A stretch of 64,000 nucleotides of DNA from Hahnella lacustris (GTDB lineage Bacteria > Pseudomonadota > Gammaproteobacteria > Burkholderiales > Burkholderiaceae_A). Numbering within the stretch: position 1 is the stretch's first letter; each line of letters starts with the position of its first letter. The notes beneath the pieces were generated by a model. It was not told the DNA's origin. It searched no databases and worked only from the letters and a program-made list of their open reading frames with translations. The stretch is from assembly GCA_965194655.1 (NCBI GenBank), contig OZ239148.1, positions 1,364,001-1,428,000 on the forward strand, read 5' to 3'. Positions 1-7,767 of this stretch are shown in pieces. The position numbers were made by a program, and so were the translations under genes.

Positions 1-917
1 GCAAAAACCGGTGGGTCATTACAGTACAAACTCACCTCAAATCCGCTCGGGTCCTCTACGCTTACACTGAAGCAGTACTCCTTCGAAGTCGATGAACCGT
101 CCCCCCTTGTGCCCGAACCAACATCGCAAATAGCACCCCAAAAAGGGGTCTTCATCGCCTCCTCGACTCCATTTAGAGTGGAACGCAGGAGCACTGAAAA
201 ATTTTGAAATTCTTCCCTGCAATTTTCAGTAAGGCCTGAGTGAGAGCTATAGATCTCTCGAGAGAAAACGCTCTCAACTCGGTCTGGAAGGACTCCCGAG
301 TCAAGATTGTGTTGAAGAAGAACCTGCCTAATTTTCACCTCATCTCTATACGAAGGAAACGCAAGCCTCTTAGATGCTCCGATCAATCTCTCGTGACTTG
401 GAACCTGTGGAAGATGGAGCTGACTCCAGCCTTCCTCCTTCAATGCAGCCTTGTCCAGCCACTGCTTTACGTAGAGCCACATCGATGGCAGGTTGCCGAA
501 GGCATTCGTCAGCTGCCTCTCGTCAAATATCTCGGCATCCCACGCCGCATTGACCATCAGACGAAAGCGCTTTCTAAAGTCCCCAATCTGGTTCGTATCC
601 TCATCTGCTCCAGCAGCAAGAAGACTTAGGTAGAGACTAGAGAAAAAAGTTGGTGGAGCCTGGAGCTCTGAGTTACTTGGAATTCCAACCGGATAGTCGT
701 ATCTGGCGAGAATTGAGCGGCGGTTCCCTCCAAACGAACGGATGAAGTTAAGCTGAGCCTCTCGCGCAGGCAGTCCGGAGATAGCCTCAAGAACTCGCCT
801 TGACGAACTCAGGCGAGACAATGTTTTCTCTCCGTCGGGGCTCCTAAACAGGTGCTCGAATAGCTTCTGTCCCCAAGTTACCCAAGAGAGCTGTAGCGGT
901 GTCCTAGTTCCACTCAT
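1..917 (-). CDS. Unrecognised large protein, C-terminus beyond window
   Basis: Reading the minus strand from an ATG at 917-915 gives an uninterrupted frame of 305 codons that leaves the window at base 1, so the gene is partial. The start overlaps the stop of the upstream helicase gene as ATGA (917-914), a usual sign of translational coupling, so the two should form one operon. The protein begins MSGTRTPLQLSWVTWGQKLF and is mixed alpha/beta, rich in Trp, Arg and Leu, with no signal peptide or membrane segment. I recognise no domain. It is inferred to be the functional partner of the NERD helicase, perhaps in a DNA defence or repair system. The frame is certain; the function is unknown. Confidence 0.8.
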   Translation of the reverse strand, partial: MSGTRTPLQLSWVTWGQKLFEHLFRSPDGEKTLSRLSSSRRVLEAISGLPAREAQLNFIRSFGGNRRSILARYDYPVGIPSNSELQAPPTFFSSLYLSLLAAGADEDTNQIGDFRKRFRLMVNAAWDAEIFDERQLTNAFGNLPSMWLYVKQWLDKAALKEEGWSQLHLPQVPSHERLIGASKRLAFPSYRDEVKIRQVLLQHNLDSGVLPDRVESVFSREIYSSHSGLTENCREEFQNFSVLLRSTLNGVEEAMKTPFWGAICDVGSGTRGDGSSTSKEYCFSVSVEDPSGFEVSLYCNDPPVF

Positions 918-2581
918 TTTGGTTGATTCGTCACGCATCTACGAAACGTAAAACTACGAAATCCCTCCCTCACAAGGCTTAGCTTCAGTCGCCCCCGCGT
1001 CATCCCCACGAACACTCTGTTCCGCTCCATCTCACTGTCTACGCTCTGCGGCACCCCCACCAGCACCACCGCATCTGCAGCCTGACCTTTGAACCGGTGC
1101 ACAGTCTCTAGAAGGATCTCTCCCTCCGAGTACCTCACTTCCCCATCTTCATAGCCCACGTTTCTGCGAAGTCTATATCCAGCGTATTGCGTCTCTGGGC
1201 TGGCCAAGAAGAGCTCACTCGAGCCCACGCCCCGAATGCTCAACACCACAATCTGCTCCGGCCTGAAGCCTTGCTCTATGAGTGAGGCAAGGGCCTGTGC
1301 CGTAGCCTCTAACGGCCCCTCCTCCCCATACTCAAAGACCTCCGGCGGCTCCCCAAGCACTGCCCCACCCCATTCAATCGGCTCCTCGGTGAGCTGCATC
1401 TCATTGATGAGGTCTACCACGGCATTGGGGGACCTGTAGTTCACTGGGCTCTTCATGACCACCCAGTCGGGCAACGCCAGAGGCTCACGCTCATAAAGCC
1501 GTTGGTTCGCATCCTCCAGCACCAACATGCGTGTGACGGGTGTGACCATTTGAATCAGGGCATCCACCCAGGCTCGCTCAAAGTCCTGGGCTTCATCCAC
1601 CACGATGCAGCCAAACGATCCCTGAAGCTGGGGCGCGTAATTCACGGCGACCTCTGCCATACGTGCATAGATTCCCGGGTCCTGGAAGTTGAGCGGTTCA
1701 CCCAGGGCCTCCATAAACTCCCGGCCCATCTCATGGAAGGTCACCACCTTGGATTCTTTCGGTGCGCTCTGCCGCATGGCATCGGCCAGCGAGCGGTTGT
1801 AGCAGACATACAGGCTTCTGAGCCCAGCTGCTCGAGCACGCTTGAGCTCTTCGAGCGCGAGCTGCGTCTTGCCAGAGCCCGCGGTACCTTTCACATGCAA
1901 GCGATACGGGCTCATCTCAAGGCGCTGCGCCCAGGTGGATAGCCCCGAGCTGAGCCTGCTCGAAAAGGTCTTGGCCCGCTCACCCAGCAGGCCAATGTGG
2001 GGTGCAGCCCGTACCACCTGAGCAAGGTACTCATGCACCTCAAGCGGGTCAGCAGGAGTCTCCCCTGTAGGGGTTGGAGAGGCATCAAAGAGTGCCTCAA
2101 TCCTCGCAATGAGCTCGTGTGCGGTGTTGCGATCAATCACTCGCTCTGGGTCAACCCCAGCGGGCAGCTGCCCCTCAATCACAGACTCGGGCAGGTACAG
2201 CAGGTGATCGATGCTGAGCCCCCTGCCCTGGTGCTTGCGTCCAAACTCGCTTCGAAGCGCATTCAGGTTACGGCTTACCTGGGTGATCAAAGACTTGGGG
2301 GCCCGCTCATGCCGGTAGTGCACCACCAGGTCGTTACGCACCACCATCACCGGCACATCCTTCTGTTCAATGGCCAGCAGCCGTCCCTGCCGGTTCGCAA
2401 TGATGAAGTCAATCTCGCCATAGACGGAGCCACCTGTGTCTGCTCTGGCCCAGTGGATGCCGTGATAGACCGTGAACTCACCCGAGAGGGCAACGGCCAG
2501 TTTGTCGAGCGTGGCCCGCTCGCTGGGATGCCATGGGCCTTGGTCTCGCTCGGCAATGTCGTCTGGGACTAGGCGGGCCAT
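914..2581 (-). CDS. NERD-domain UvrD/Rep-like helicase
   Basis: A 555-residue protein with an N-terminal NERD nuclease-related domain (about 30-120, with GEIDFII and a later EQK matching the acidic/lysine core) followed by a superfamily 1 helicase. Visible motifs are Walker A GTAGSGKT near 232, Walker B VVDEAQDF near 325, VNYRSP, and the C-terminal HRFKGQAADAVVLVG and FVGMTRGR of UvrD-like enzymes. It should be an ATP-dependent DNA translocase with a possible nuclease-like targeting domain. It is the first gene of an operon with the 1-917 gene (ATGA overlap), and its ATG lies 46 bp downstream of repeat copy A. The Shine-Dalgarno is weak. Family assignment is secure; a defence role is inferred from the accessory context. 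Confidence 0.85.
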   Translation of the reverse strand: MARLVPDDIAERDQGPWHPSERATLDKLAVALSGEFTVYHGIHWARADTGGSVYGEIDFIIANRQGRLLAIEQKDVPVMVVRNDLVVHYRHERAPKSLITQVSRNLNALRSEFGRKHQGRGLSIDHLLYLPESVIEGQLPAGVDPERVIDRNTAHELIARIEALFDASPTPTGETPADPLEVHEYLAQVVRAAPHIGLLGERAKTFSSRLSSGLSTWAQRLEMSPYRLHVKGTAGSGKTQLALEELKRARAAGLRSLYVCYNRSLADAMRQSAPKESKVVTFHEMGREFMEALGEPLNFQDPGIYARMAEVAVNYAPQLQGSFGCIVVDEAQDFERAWVDALIQMVTPVTRMLVLEDANQRLYEREPLALPDWVVMKSPVNYRSPNAVVDLINEMQLTEEPIEWGGAVLGEPPEVFEYGEEGPLEATAQALASLIEQGFRPEQIVVLSIRGVGSSELFLASPETQYAGYRLRRNVGYEDGEVRYSEGEILLETVHRFKGQAADAVVLVGVPQSVDSEMERNRVFVGMTRGRLKLSLVREGFRSFTFRRCVTNQPK

Positions 2582-2626
2582 GGTGGGAGCCTATTTAGAG
2601 CGCGAGAGCGAGATAGCAATGAGACA

Positions 2627-2758
2627 TGTAGGTATCGTACTGAAATTGCGAGGGAATGCCACTGGATCAGCGCTTGATCCCTTAAGTCCCCATCGAATGC
2701 GACTTGGCTCTCTACCAACAGAGGGTGGTGGCTTCGTCTGAGGATTGGGCCAACAAGA
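2627..2758. repeat. 132-bp dispersed repeat, copy A
   Basis: This segment aligns without gaps to 4509-4640, with about 18 mismatches by eye (roughly 86% identity). Conserved blocks include TGTAGGTATCGTACTGAAAT and GGTGGTGGCTTCGTCTG. It contains a hairpin GGATCA-GCGCT-TGATCC (2663-2679). Similarity weakens but continues about 15 bp further toward the helicase start. It lies between the helicase gene (leftward) and the zinc-ribbon gene (rightward), so it probably carries regulatory signals. The remaining 106 bp up to 2864 show only the ribosome-binding site of the next gene. Confidence 0.85.
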
Positions 2759-2864
2759 ATCACTCCTTCAGTGAACAAGCCTCATGCCAGAGGCTCTGCT
2801 AGCTCACTTGATGATCTACCTTCGGTGCATAGTCCGCCTCCCTTGACCAGTCAGGAGGCACACC

Positions 2865-3515
2865 ATGCAGTACGAACCACCAAGCATGCAGGCCTGCCCC
2901 CATTGCGGCGGCGCCTATTTCGTTATGGATCTCTTCGCCAGCAACACCTTTGGCTCCACCCTTTACTCCGATGGCTACCGGCAAGACCCCGATATGTCCA
3001 TGGACACGGGCGTCATGCCCTGCTGTCACTGCGGCAAGCCCTTTTTCCGCGAAGACATGGTGCGGCTGCTGAGGCACTACGAGGACAAGAACACAGACCC
3101 ACGCTACAAAGACAATCCAGCCTTCCAGGACCTACCCGCCTTCTTTGGCACGCTAGACCCACAGGTGCTCTTCCCCCTCGCCACGCAAGAAGCAGACCAC
3201 GAGCGACGCAGGCGGCTTCATGTCTTCACCATGTGGGGAGACAACCACACCGAGACCACCCGTTCAACAGAGGAGAAGCAAGAGAACCTGCGGCAGCTGC
3301 TCGACCATCTGAATGCGGAAAGCCGTGGCGACACCTGTATGGGTGCAGATGCCCTTCGGCAACTGGGTCGCTTTGACGCGTGCATCGCGCGCCTCGCGCC
3401 CCTTCTCGCAGACCCCAGTGCGCAGGACTTTCACCCAGCCGCTCGTCTCATTCAGGGGGCAGCACGCGCTGGCAATCGCGAGGTGTTTGTGGTCAGAACT
3501 GCGTTGGAGGACTGA
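2865..3515 (+). CDS. Two-CxxC zinc-ribbon protein, paralogue of 16558-17334
   Basis: A 216-residue hypothetical protein with a strong AGGAGG ribosome-binding site ahead of the ATG. Two CxxC pairs (C11/C14 in CPHCGG and C53/C56 in CCHCGK) should bind zinc. A YSDGYR motif lies between them at about 34-39, and a helical DALRQLG motif occurs near 163-170. The same order of CPHC, DGYR, CxxC and DALRQLG is found in the 258-residue protein at 16558-17334, so the two are paralogues. The function is unknown; the repeat-like helical C-terminus could be a protein-binding surface. The stop overlaps the start of the next small gene (TGATG). Confidence 0.75.
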   Translation: MQYEPPSMQACPHCGGAYFVMDLFASNTFGSTLYSDGYRQDPDMSMDTGVMPCCHCGKPFFREDMVRLLRHYEDKNTDPRYKDNPAFQDLPAFFGTLDPQVLFPLATQEADHERRRRLHVFTMWGDNHTETTRSTEEKQENLRQLLDHLNAESRGDTCMGADALRQLGRFDACIARLAPLLADPSAQDFHPAARLIQGAARAGNREVFVVRTALED

Positions 3516-3661
3516 TGCGCATCGACATTGAGATCTCATTCATCACCGGGCTGTCTGTGGGGCTGGTTCACCAGCTCAACGACCAGCACGAGCATGTCGT
3601 GACGCTCGACCTCTTCACTCTTCGGACACAGGCTGTGTTTGTGCCGGCCCCCGCTCAATGA
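3515..3661 (+). CDS. Small 48-residue protein, translationally coupled
   Basis: The ATG at 3515 overlaps the TGA of the zinc-ribbon gene (TGATG), which supports reinitiation. The product begins MRIDIEISFITGL and is 48 residues, with alternating hydrophobic beta-like segments and no obvious membrane helix. Its last 47 bp overlap the convergent VRR-NUC gene. The evidence is the coupling and a plausible composition; there is no recognised homologue. Confidence 0.4.
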   Translation: MRIDIEISFITGLSVGLVHQLNDQHEHVVTLDLFTLRTQAVFVPAPAQ

Positions 3662-4271
3662 GGCGGAGCACGCGGGCGTGGAGGCCCATGCTATTGAGGA
3701 ATGCAATCTCCTCACGCTGGCCCGGCTGGAAGTCTTCCTCAGGTTTTTTCACCTCCACAAACCGCCCGTACACGCCCCTTCCGTCCTGCCGAGCGGCATA
3801 CAGAAAGAGATCGGGCGTTCCCCGCACCTCGCCCCGATTGGGGTCGAGGTGGCGCGCAAAGAGGGCCTTTAGGCGCTCATGCCCACACACCTGAAAGAGT
3901 GCGTGCAAGACAGAGGCGGATGGCAGAGAAGATTTGTACAACCCCATCAAGGGGCGACTCTCAACGAGGCAGTCATTGAGCTGGGCCTCAGTCAATTTGA
4001 GCCAGGAGGCCTTGGGCTCTGGGCCCAAAGCAACCGCCAGCCCATTCCAGAGATTGGGGCCCAGCCGCCCCCCACTGAAGGTGTAGCCAGGCATCACCCG
4101 CTTTCGCCAGCGGACGAGCACAATATTCTCGGGTATCGCCCTTTTCTCTCCCCTGCCCTTGGGGTCGAGCAGGTAGGTCACATGACCGCCTCGCTTGCTG
4201 GACGCCTGGCGGCCATAGACGATGTGGCTCACATGGAGTGGGGGTTTCTTAAGGCTTGGGTCATCTTTCAT
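3615..4271 (-). CDS. VRR-NUC domain nuclease
   Basis: A 218-residue protein whose C-terminal half (about 130-205) has the VRR-NUC PD-(D/E)XK signature: RGTPDLFLYA with the catalytic Asp, then GRFVEVKKPEEDF with the Glu and Lys, then QREEIAFLNSMG. The N-terminal 100 residues are basic and resemble no domain I recognise. VRR-NUC enzymes are structure-specific DNA nucleases found in phage replication proteins, FAN1 and many mobile or defence loci. The gene starts inside the stop of the preceding ORF (ATGA, 4271-4268). With repeat copy B upstream, it may be co-regulated with the NERD helicase operon. Confidence 0.8.
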   Translation of the reverse strand: MKDDPSLKKPPLHVSHIVYGRQASSKRGGHVTYLLDPKGRGEKRAIPENIVLVRWRKRVMPGYTFSGGRLGPNLWNGLAVALGPEPKASWLKLTEAQLNDCLVESRPLMGLYKSSLPSASVLHALFQVCGHERLKALFARHLDPNRGEVRGTPDLFLYAARQDGRGVYGRFVEVKKPEEDFQPGQREEIAFLNSMGLHARVLRLIERGPAQTQPVSEE

Positions 4272-4501
4272 GGGTGGTCCTCCTTTTTTCTAAAACACCA
4301 CAAGGACCACCGAGATGTAAAGGGGAATTGCTTCGCCTGCGTCGGGCCAATGCCCGTCTTTGAGTTGCAGGGAATAAGGTGAGGCTCGTCTTTGGGGAAC
4401 TGATTCGCCGCGTCGTCCAGGGCCCGCCAGTCAAGGATGCGCATGGCGTTTACGTAGTTCATGATCTCCCGATAGCGAGTGTACTCGCCGAACAGATTCA
4501 A
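4268..4501 (-). CDS. Small ORF leading the VRR-NUC operon
   Basis: A 77-codon frame starting with TTG at 4501, directly below repeat copy B, and ending in an ATGA overlap with the VRR-NUC gene. The first half (NLFGEYTRYREIMNY, then MRILDWRALDDAANQF) looks like folded protein. The last 35 residues look more like translated non-coding sequence. It could be a real small protein, a degraded gene whose end was replaced, or a leader ORF that delivers ribosomes to the nuclease. The product is not recognised. Confidence 0.4.
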   Translation of the reverse strand: MNLFGEYTRYREIMNYVNAMRILDWRALDDAANQFPKDEPHLIPCNSKTGIGPTQAKQFPFTSRWSLWCFRKKEDHP

Positions 4502-4508
4502 TAGGACT

Positions 4509-4640
4509 TGTAGGTATCGTACTGAAATGGATTGGGAATGCTAGCGGATCAGCTTCTGATCCCTTAAGTCCCTCTCAAATGCAACATGGCTCTCTACCAA
4601 CAGAGGGTGGTGGCTTCGTCTGGCGATTGGGCCAGCAAGA
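4509..4640. repeat. 132-bp dispersed repeat, copy B
   Basis: The ungapped partner of 2627-2758. The hairpin in this copy is GGATCAG-CTT-CTGATCC (4546-4562), so the stem is kept although its tip changed. It lies 8 bp upstream of the leftward VRR-NUC operon and 223 bp upstream of the rightward gene at 4864. In the rest of 4502-4863 I see only a weak inverted repeat (AAGCT/AGCTT, 4811-4824) and the ribosome-binding site of the next gene. Confidence 0.85.
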
Positions 4641-4863
4641 GCGGTCAAACCTTCTGCGGTGTACCAGCATTGAGGGCTGAGAACAGGGTGAGAGCGGCCT
4701 GCAGAATGGATCATGGCGACCCCGCTCTCATACGCGTACATGCGCGCCATATTCACTCCGATCCAGCCTCACCACAATTGGAGAAATCGTCCCCTTGACC
4801 CATTGGAAGAAAGCTCCCTAGCTTGAAAAAAGGCATCTCGCCAACTTTCAGCAAGGAGATCAC

Positions 4864-5244
4864 ATGGCTCGAATCCCTTACCCCATTCGTGAGCGCAACT
4901 GGCTTGGTGGGCCAATCGACATAAAGAACCCAAAATGGGTACACCAGAACCTGCAGATCTACGGAGCAGAGATCCCAGCCCTTCGCTCAGCTTTCGTGAC
5001 CGAGGATCCGTTTGCAGCGCTCGGCTATGAAGAGGACGAGCAGACCCGGAGCATTGAAAAGTGGAGCGCAAGGCCCTGCCAGGTTGATGATTCGTACCTC
5101 ATCTCCTATGAGACATACCGAGCCCCTGCGTTGGCATTCGTTGACTTCTTAGCCGCGAAACTTGGACTCGAGATCAAATGTGAATACTTTGCTCCGGTCG
5201 GCCTGAAATCTGGAACACACTACGCGAATTGGCGCAAACGGTAA
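4864..5244 (+). CDS. Hypothetical protein, 126 residues
   Basis: Begins MARIPYPIRERNWLGGP with a clear ribosome-binding site (AAGGAG, 7 bp before the ATG). The protein is soluble-looking, moderately acidic in the middle and basic at the end (ANWRKR). No domain is recognised. The IS30-family element starts 19 bp after the stop, so the original downstream neighbour is displaced. It is probably a real gene, given the start signal and length. Confidence 0.6.
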   Translation: MARIPYPIRERNWLGGPIDIKNPKWVHQNLQIYGAEIPALRSAFVTEDPFAALGYEEDEQTRSIEKWSARPCQVDDSYLISYETYRAPALAFVDFLAAKLGLEIKCEYFAPVGLKSGTHYANWRKR

Positions 5245-5263
5245 TCCTCCCCTTCTTAGTGGG

Positions 5264-5290
5264 GGCGCATTCAAGGGGTCAGTGCAACAC
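5264..5290 (+). repeat. IS30-family left inverted repeat
   Basis: Twenty-seven bases identical to the reverse complement of 7697-7723. The true family terminus may start a few bases inside, as G/C-rich bases at the edge could be target sequence. Confidence 0.85.
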
Positions 5291-5798
5291 CGACTTTTAG
5301 TTCTAATATCGGGAGATTGCGATGACAAGTATCTATGGCCCAATGACCCCAGGAAGAAAGTCAAGGATCTGGGAACTCTGGCGGCGAGGGAGGCCCATGA
5401 GTTTTATTGCAGCAGACATTGAGAAGCCTCCAGCAACAGTCTTTTCGTATTTGTTGTACCACGGCGGGATTGAGCCTAGGGTAAGGGTCCGAAGAGCAAA
5501 TGCACTCTCTTTCGATGAGCGGGAATTGATATCTCGAGGCCTTGCGCGCGGAGACAGCATGAGGGCTATTGCTCAAGCTCTTGATCGGGCGCCATCTTCC
5601 ATTTCAAGGGAGATCGCAAGGAACGGTGGGGCTAGTCGTTACAGGGCTGCACTCGCCGAGAAGGCATTTTTAAAACGCTCCAAGCGACCAAAACCCATGC
5701 TGCTGGTTGAGGATTCGAATCTGCGAGACACAGTTTGTAGGCTTTTGGAGGAAGATTGGTCACCTTGACCTGCCCCCATTAATAGGTCCATTGGGGTG

Positions 5799-6638
5799 TT
5801 AGTTAAAGTCCTTGGTTTCCAAGTTTAAATCTCCCGTTGCCGGGCGTCTTTTTGCTGCCCTGTGATGGGCAGCAAATTCTGATGGAGTCATCCCCAGAGA
5901 GCTATGGGGTCTGACCTCGTTGTAATCCTTACGCCAGGAGTTGATAACCTCCCGGGCATGCGCCAGTGATCTGAACCAGTGCTCATTGAGGCACTCGTCC
6001 CTGAACTTGCCGTTAAACGATTCGATGAAGGCATTTTGGGTTGGTTTTCCCGGCTGGATCAGCCTGATCTGAACACCATGATGGGTTGCCCACTGATCCA
6101 GAGCGTTACCCGTAAACTCCGGTCCCTGATCGGTTCGGATGGTCAGAGGCAGACCTCTAAAGCGACCGATCTCAGATAAACGCCTGGCTACGTAGTGCCC
6201 GGATATCCCACGATCGACCAAGATATCGACAGCCTCTCTAGAGTAATCATCAACGATGGTCAGACACTTGATCCGCTTGCCGTTGGCCATGGCATCAAAG
6301 ACAAAGTCCATGCTCCAGATCTCATTGGGGCCACGGGGTTGATCCAGGGGGATGCGGGGCACGGCTAACCCGTGGCGCTTCTTGCGCTTGCGCACTGCAA
6401 GCCCAGCCTCTCGATAGAGCCGATAGGTGCGTTTGTGGTTGACCGAGACCCCCTCTCGTCTGAGCATCATCTGGATGCGGCGATAGCCAAAGCGACGCCT
6501 CTCGTGGGCAAGGTCAACAATCCGCGCCCGCAAGGCCTCAGTCTGTTCTGATCGCACAGGCTTATATTGCATAACCGAGCGCGACAAGCCCACCAGCTGG
6601 CAGGCCCTGCGCTCTGAGATGGATGTTTTAGCCCGCAT
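5799..6638 (-). CDS. IS3-family transposase OrfB (DDE domain)
   Basis: The 279 residues from the first ATG hold an HTH_21-like segment (SERRACQLVGLSRSVMQY, RFGYRRIQMMLRREG) and the rve integrase core. The DDE triad is visible in WSMDFVFDAM, RTDQGPEFTG and NAFIESFNGKFRDECL. The frame stays open upstream of this ATG back to the slippery site in orfA, so the working enzyme is expected to be an OrfAB fusion made by -1 frameshifting rather than a protein initiated at 6638. Confidence 0.9.
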   Translation of the reverse strand: MRAKTSISERRACQLVGLSRSVMQYKPVRSEQTEALRARIVDLAHERRRFGYRRIQMMLRREGVSVNHKRTYRLYREAGLAVRKRKKRHGLAVPRIPLDQPRGPNEIWSMDFVFDAMANGKRIKCLTIVDDYSREAVDILVDRGISGHYVARRLSEIGRFRGLPLTIRTDQGPEFTGNALDQWATHHGVQIRLIQPGKPTQNAFIESFNGKFRDECLNEHWFRSLAHAREVINSWRKDYNEVRPHSSLGMTPSEFAAHHRAAKRRPATGDLNLETKDFN

Positions 6639-6670
6639 CGCCTCGACCGCTTCTCGACGCGCCTGCGGGC

Positions 6671-6934
6671 TTAGCGCTTTCCCCGCACGACCGTCTTGAG
6701 TGCCTCGATGTCCAGGTGGGCCTCGGCCAGCAGCTTCTTCAGCCGACCGTTCTCTGACTCAAGGTTGCGTAGCCGAGCGGCGTCCGCCACCTCCATGCCA
6801 CCAAACTTGCTGCGCCACCCGTAGAAGGCCGCGTCAGAGAACCCGTGCTTGCGACACAGCTCCTTAACCGGGGTCCCGGCCTCGGCCTCCTTCAAAAACC
6901 CAATGATCTGCTCGTCCGTAAATCGCTTCTTCAT
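6671..6934 (-). CDS. IS3-family transposase OrfA
   Basis: An 87-residue protein with the helix-turn-helix typical of IS407-group OrfA (FTDEQIIGFLKEAEAGTPV, then CRKHGFSDAAFYGWRSKF) and a C-terminal leucine-zipper-like helix (LRNLESENGRLKKLLAEAHL). It binds the element ends and is fused to OrfB by frameshifting. The gene is complete, and a good purine-rich site (GAAGGAG) precedes the ATG. Confidence 0.9.
   Translation of the reverse strand: MKKRFTDEQIIGFLKEAEAGTPVKELCRKHGFSDAAFYGWRSKFGGMEVADAARLRNLESENGRLKKLLAEAHLDIEALKTVVRGKR
6677..6683 (-). other. Programmed -1 frameshift heptamer in IS3 element
   Basis: On the minus strand, near the end of orfA, the sequence G GGA AAG fits the X XXY YYZ slippery pattern in the orfA frame. 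A -1 slip here enters the orfB frame, which is open from this point to 5799. The orfA stop (TAA, 6673-6671) follows 4 bp later. Confidence 0.7.
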
Positions 6935-7696
6935 GTCCGACTACTCCTTCAATGTCGGACTTTACTAACATCTCCGTGGCCCTGTTTACAGGGGGCAGGT
7001 CAACCTGAGCAAATTTCTGGGCGTTTGAAAGAATGCCAAACGACTGACGGATCCTGCATGTACGTATCCCATGAGACCATCTACAAGTCCCTGTTTATTC
7101 AGGCAAAGGGTGTTTTTCGGGAGGAGCTCAAGAAGCATCTCAGAACAAAGAGAATGTTTCGGCATGCGAGAACTCATAGAGTGTCGACTAGAGGTCAAAT
7201 TGCGGATGCCATCTCAATCCGTGAGCGTCCGGCTGAGGTCGAGGATCGTGCGATCCCTGGCCACTGGGAGGGCGACCTGATCATCGGGGCAAACAACACT
7301 GCCATCGCCACCGTTGTCGAGCGCCAGTCGAGATTTACAGTGCTGTGCAAGCTTCAAAATCGTAAGGCAACGTCGGTTGTTGGGGCATTGTCTGAACAGA
7401 TGTTACGACTGCCCCAGCATCTACTGAAGAGTCTTACATGGGACCGAGGACAGGAGATGTCGGCTCATAAGGTCTTTACAGTTGATACCGAGATGACCGT
7501 TTACTTCTGTGATCCAAGTAGCCCTTGGCAGCGAGGTACAAATGAGAACACCAATGGATTGTTGCGGCAGTACTTCCCCAAAGGCAAGCCCATGGGAATG
7601 TATAGTCAATCTCAACTGAACGAGATTGCAAACAAGTTAAACACTCGACCTCGCAAAACGCTTAAATTTAAAACACCTGCAGAGGTCCTAAACCAA

Positions 7697-7723
7697 GTGT
7701 TGCACTGACCCCTTGAATGCGCC
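7697..7723 (-). repeat. IS30-family right inverted repeat
   Basis: The reverse complement of the left end at 5264-5290 over 27 bases. It overlaps the last codons of the transposase. Confidence 0.85.
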
Positions 7724-7743
7724 GGGCTTAAAAATAGACTTCT

Positions 7744-7767
7744 AGCGGTCAAAGCCAACCGCTGTTT
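7744..7767 (+). terminator. Possible hairpin terminator after the IS
   Basis: AGCGGT and ACCGCT (7744-7749 and 7758-7763) form a short stem followed by GTTTT. The stem is only 6 bp and the T-tract is short, so this is weak. The rest of 7724-8047 shows no gene. It holds a lone TTGACA at 7943-7948 without a matching -10. Confidence 0.3.

Larger units (their letters stand above)
5766..7002 (-). mobile_element. IS3-family element, IS407 group
   Basis: A 1,237-bp element with perfect 12-bp ends (TGACCTGCCCCC) and a 4-bp target duplication ACCT at 5762-5765 and 7003-7006. Four-base duplications fit the IS407 group. It encodes OrfA (6671-6934) and OrfB (5799-6638) on the minus strand, both apparently intact, with a programmed frameshift site between them. 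It is inserted in the IS30-family transposase gene and looks capable of transposition. Confidence 0.92.
5322..7708 (+). pseudogene. IS30-family transposase split by an IS insertion
   Basis: The N-terminal part (5322-5765) carries the IS30 helix-turn-helix (RAIAQALDRAPSSISREI). After the IS3 insert the frame resumes at 7007 with EQISGRLKEC and continues to the stop at 7706-7708. The DDE catalytic residues are recognisable in the second part: GHWEGDLIIG, TWDRGQEM and RGTNENTNGLLRQYFP. Removing the insert and one ACCT duplication rejoins the codons TGG TCA CCT GAG CAA without a frameshift. The insertion is therefore the only visible lesion. Confidence 0.9.
5264..7723 (+). mobile_element. IS30-family element, interrupted
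   Basis: Perfect 27-bp terminal inverted repeats (5264-5290 and 7697-7723, containing AAGGGGTCAGTGCAACAC) bound a transposase of IS30 type. GGG on both flanks may be the short target duplication typical of the family. The transposase gene is split by an IS3-family insertion (5766-7002). Without that insert the element would be about 1.2 kb, the usual size for the family. The ends are intact, but the transposase is not made in one piece, so this copy is probably inactive unless helped in trans. Confidence 0.9.

Noticed and set aside
240..629. 129-codon forward ORF
   Set aside because: It is antisense to the long minus-strand frame 1-917, which has a coupled start and better composition.
4572..4612. 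tRNA-like D-arm (GTTGGTAGAG on the minus strand) in the dispersed repeat
   Set aside because: No anticodon stem, T-arm or acceptor stem can be drawn around it in either copy, so it is chance similarity.
2569..4756. Shared peptide RRSHHPLLVES in ORFs from both repeat copies
   Set aside because: It arises simply because the DNA is repeated; the surrounding frames differ and lack start signals.
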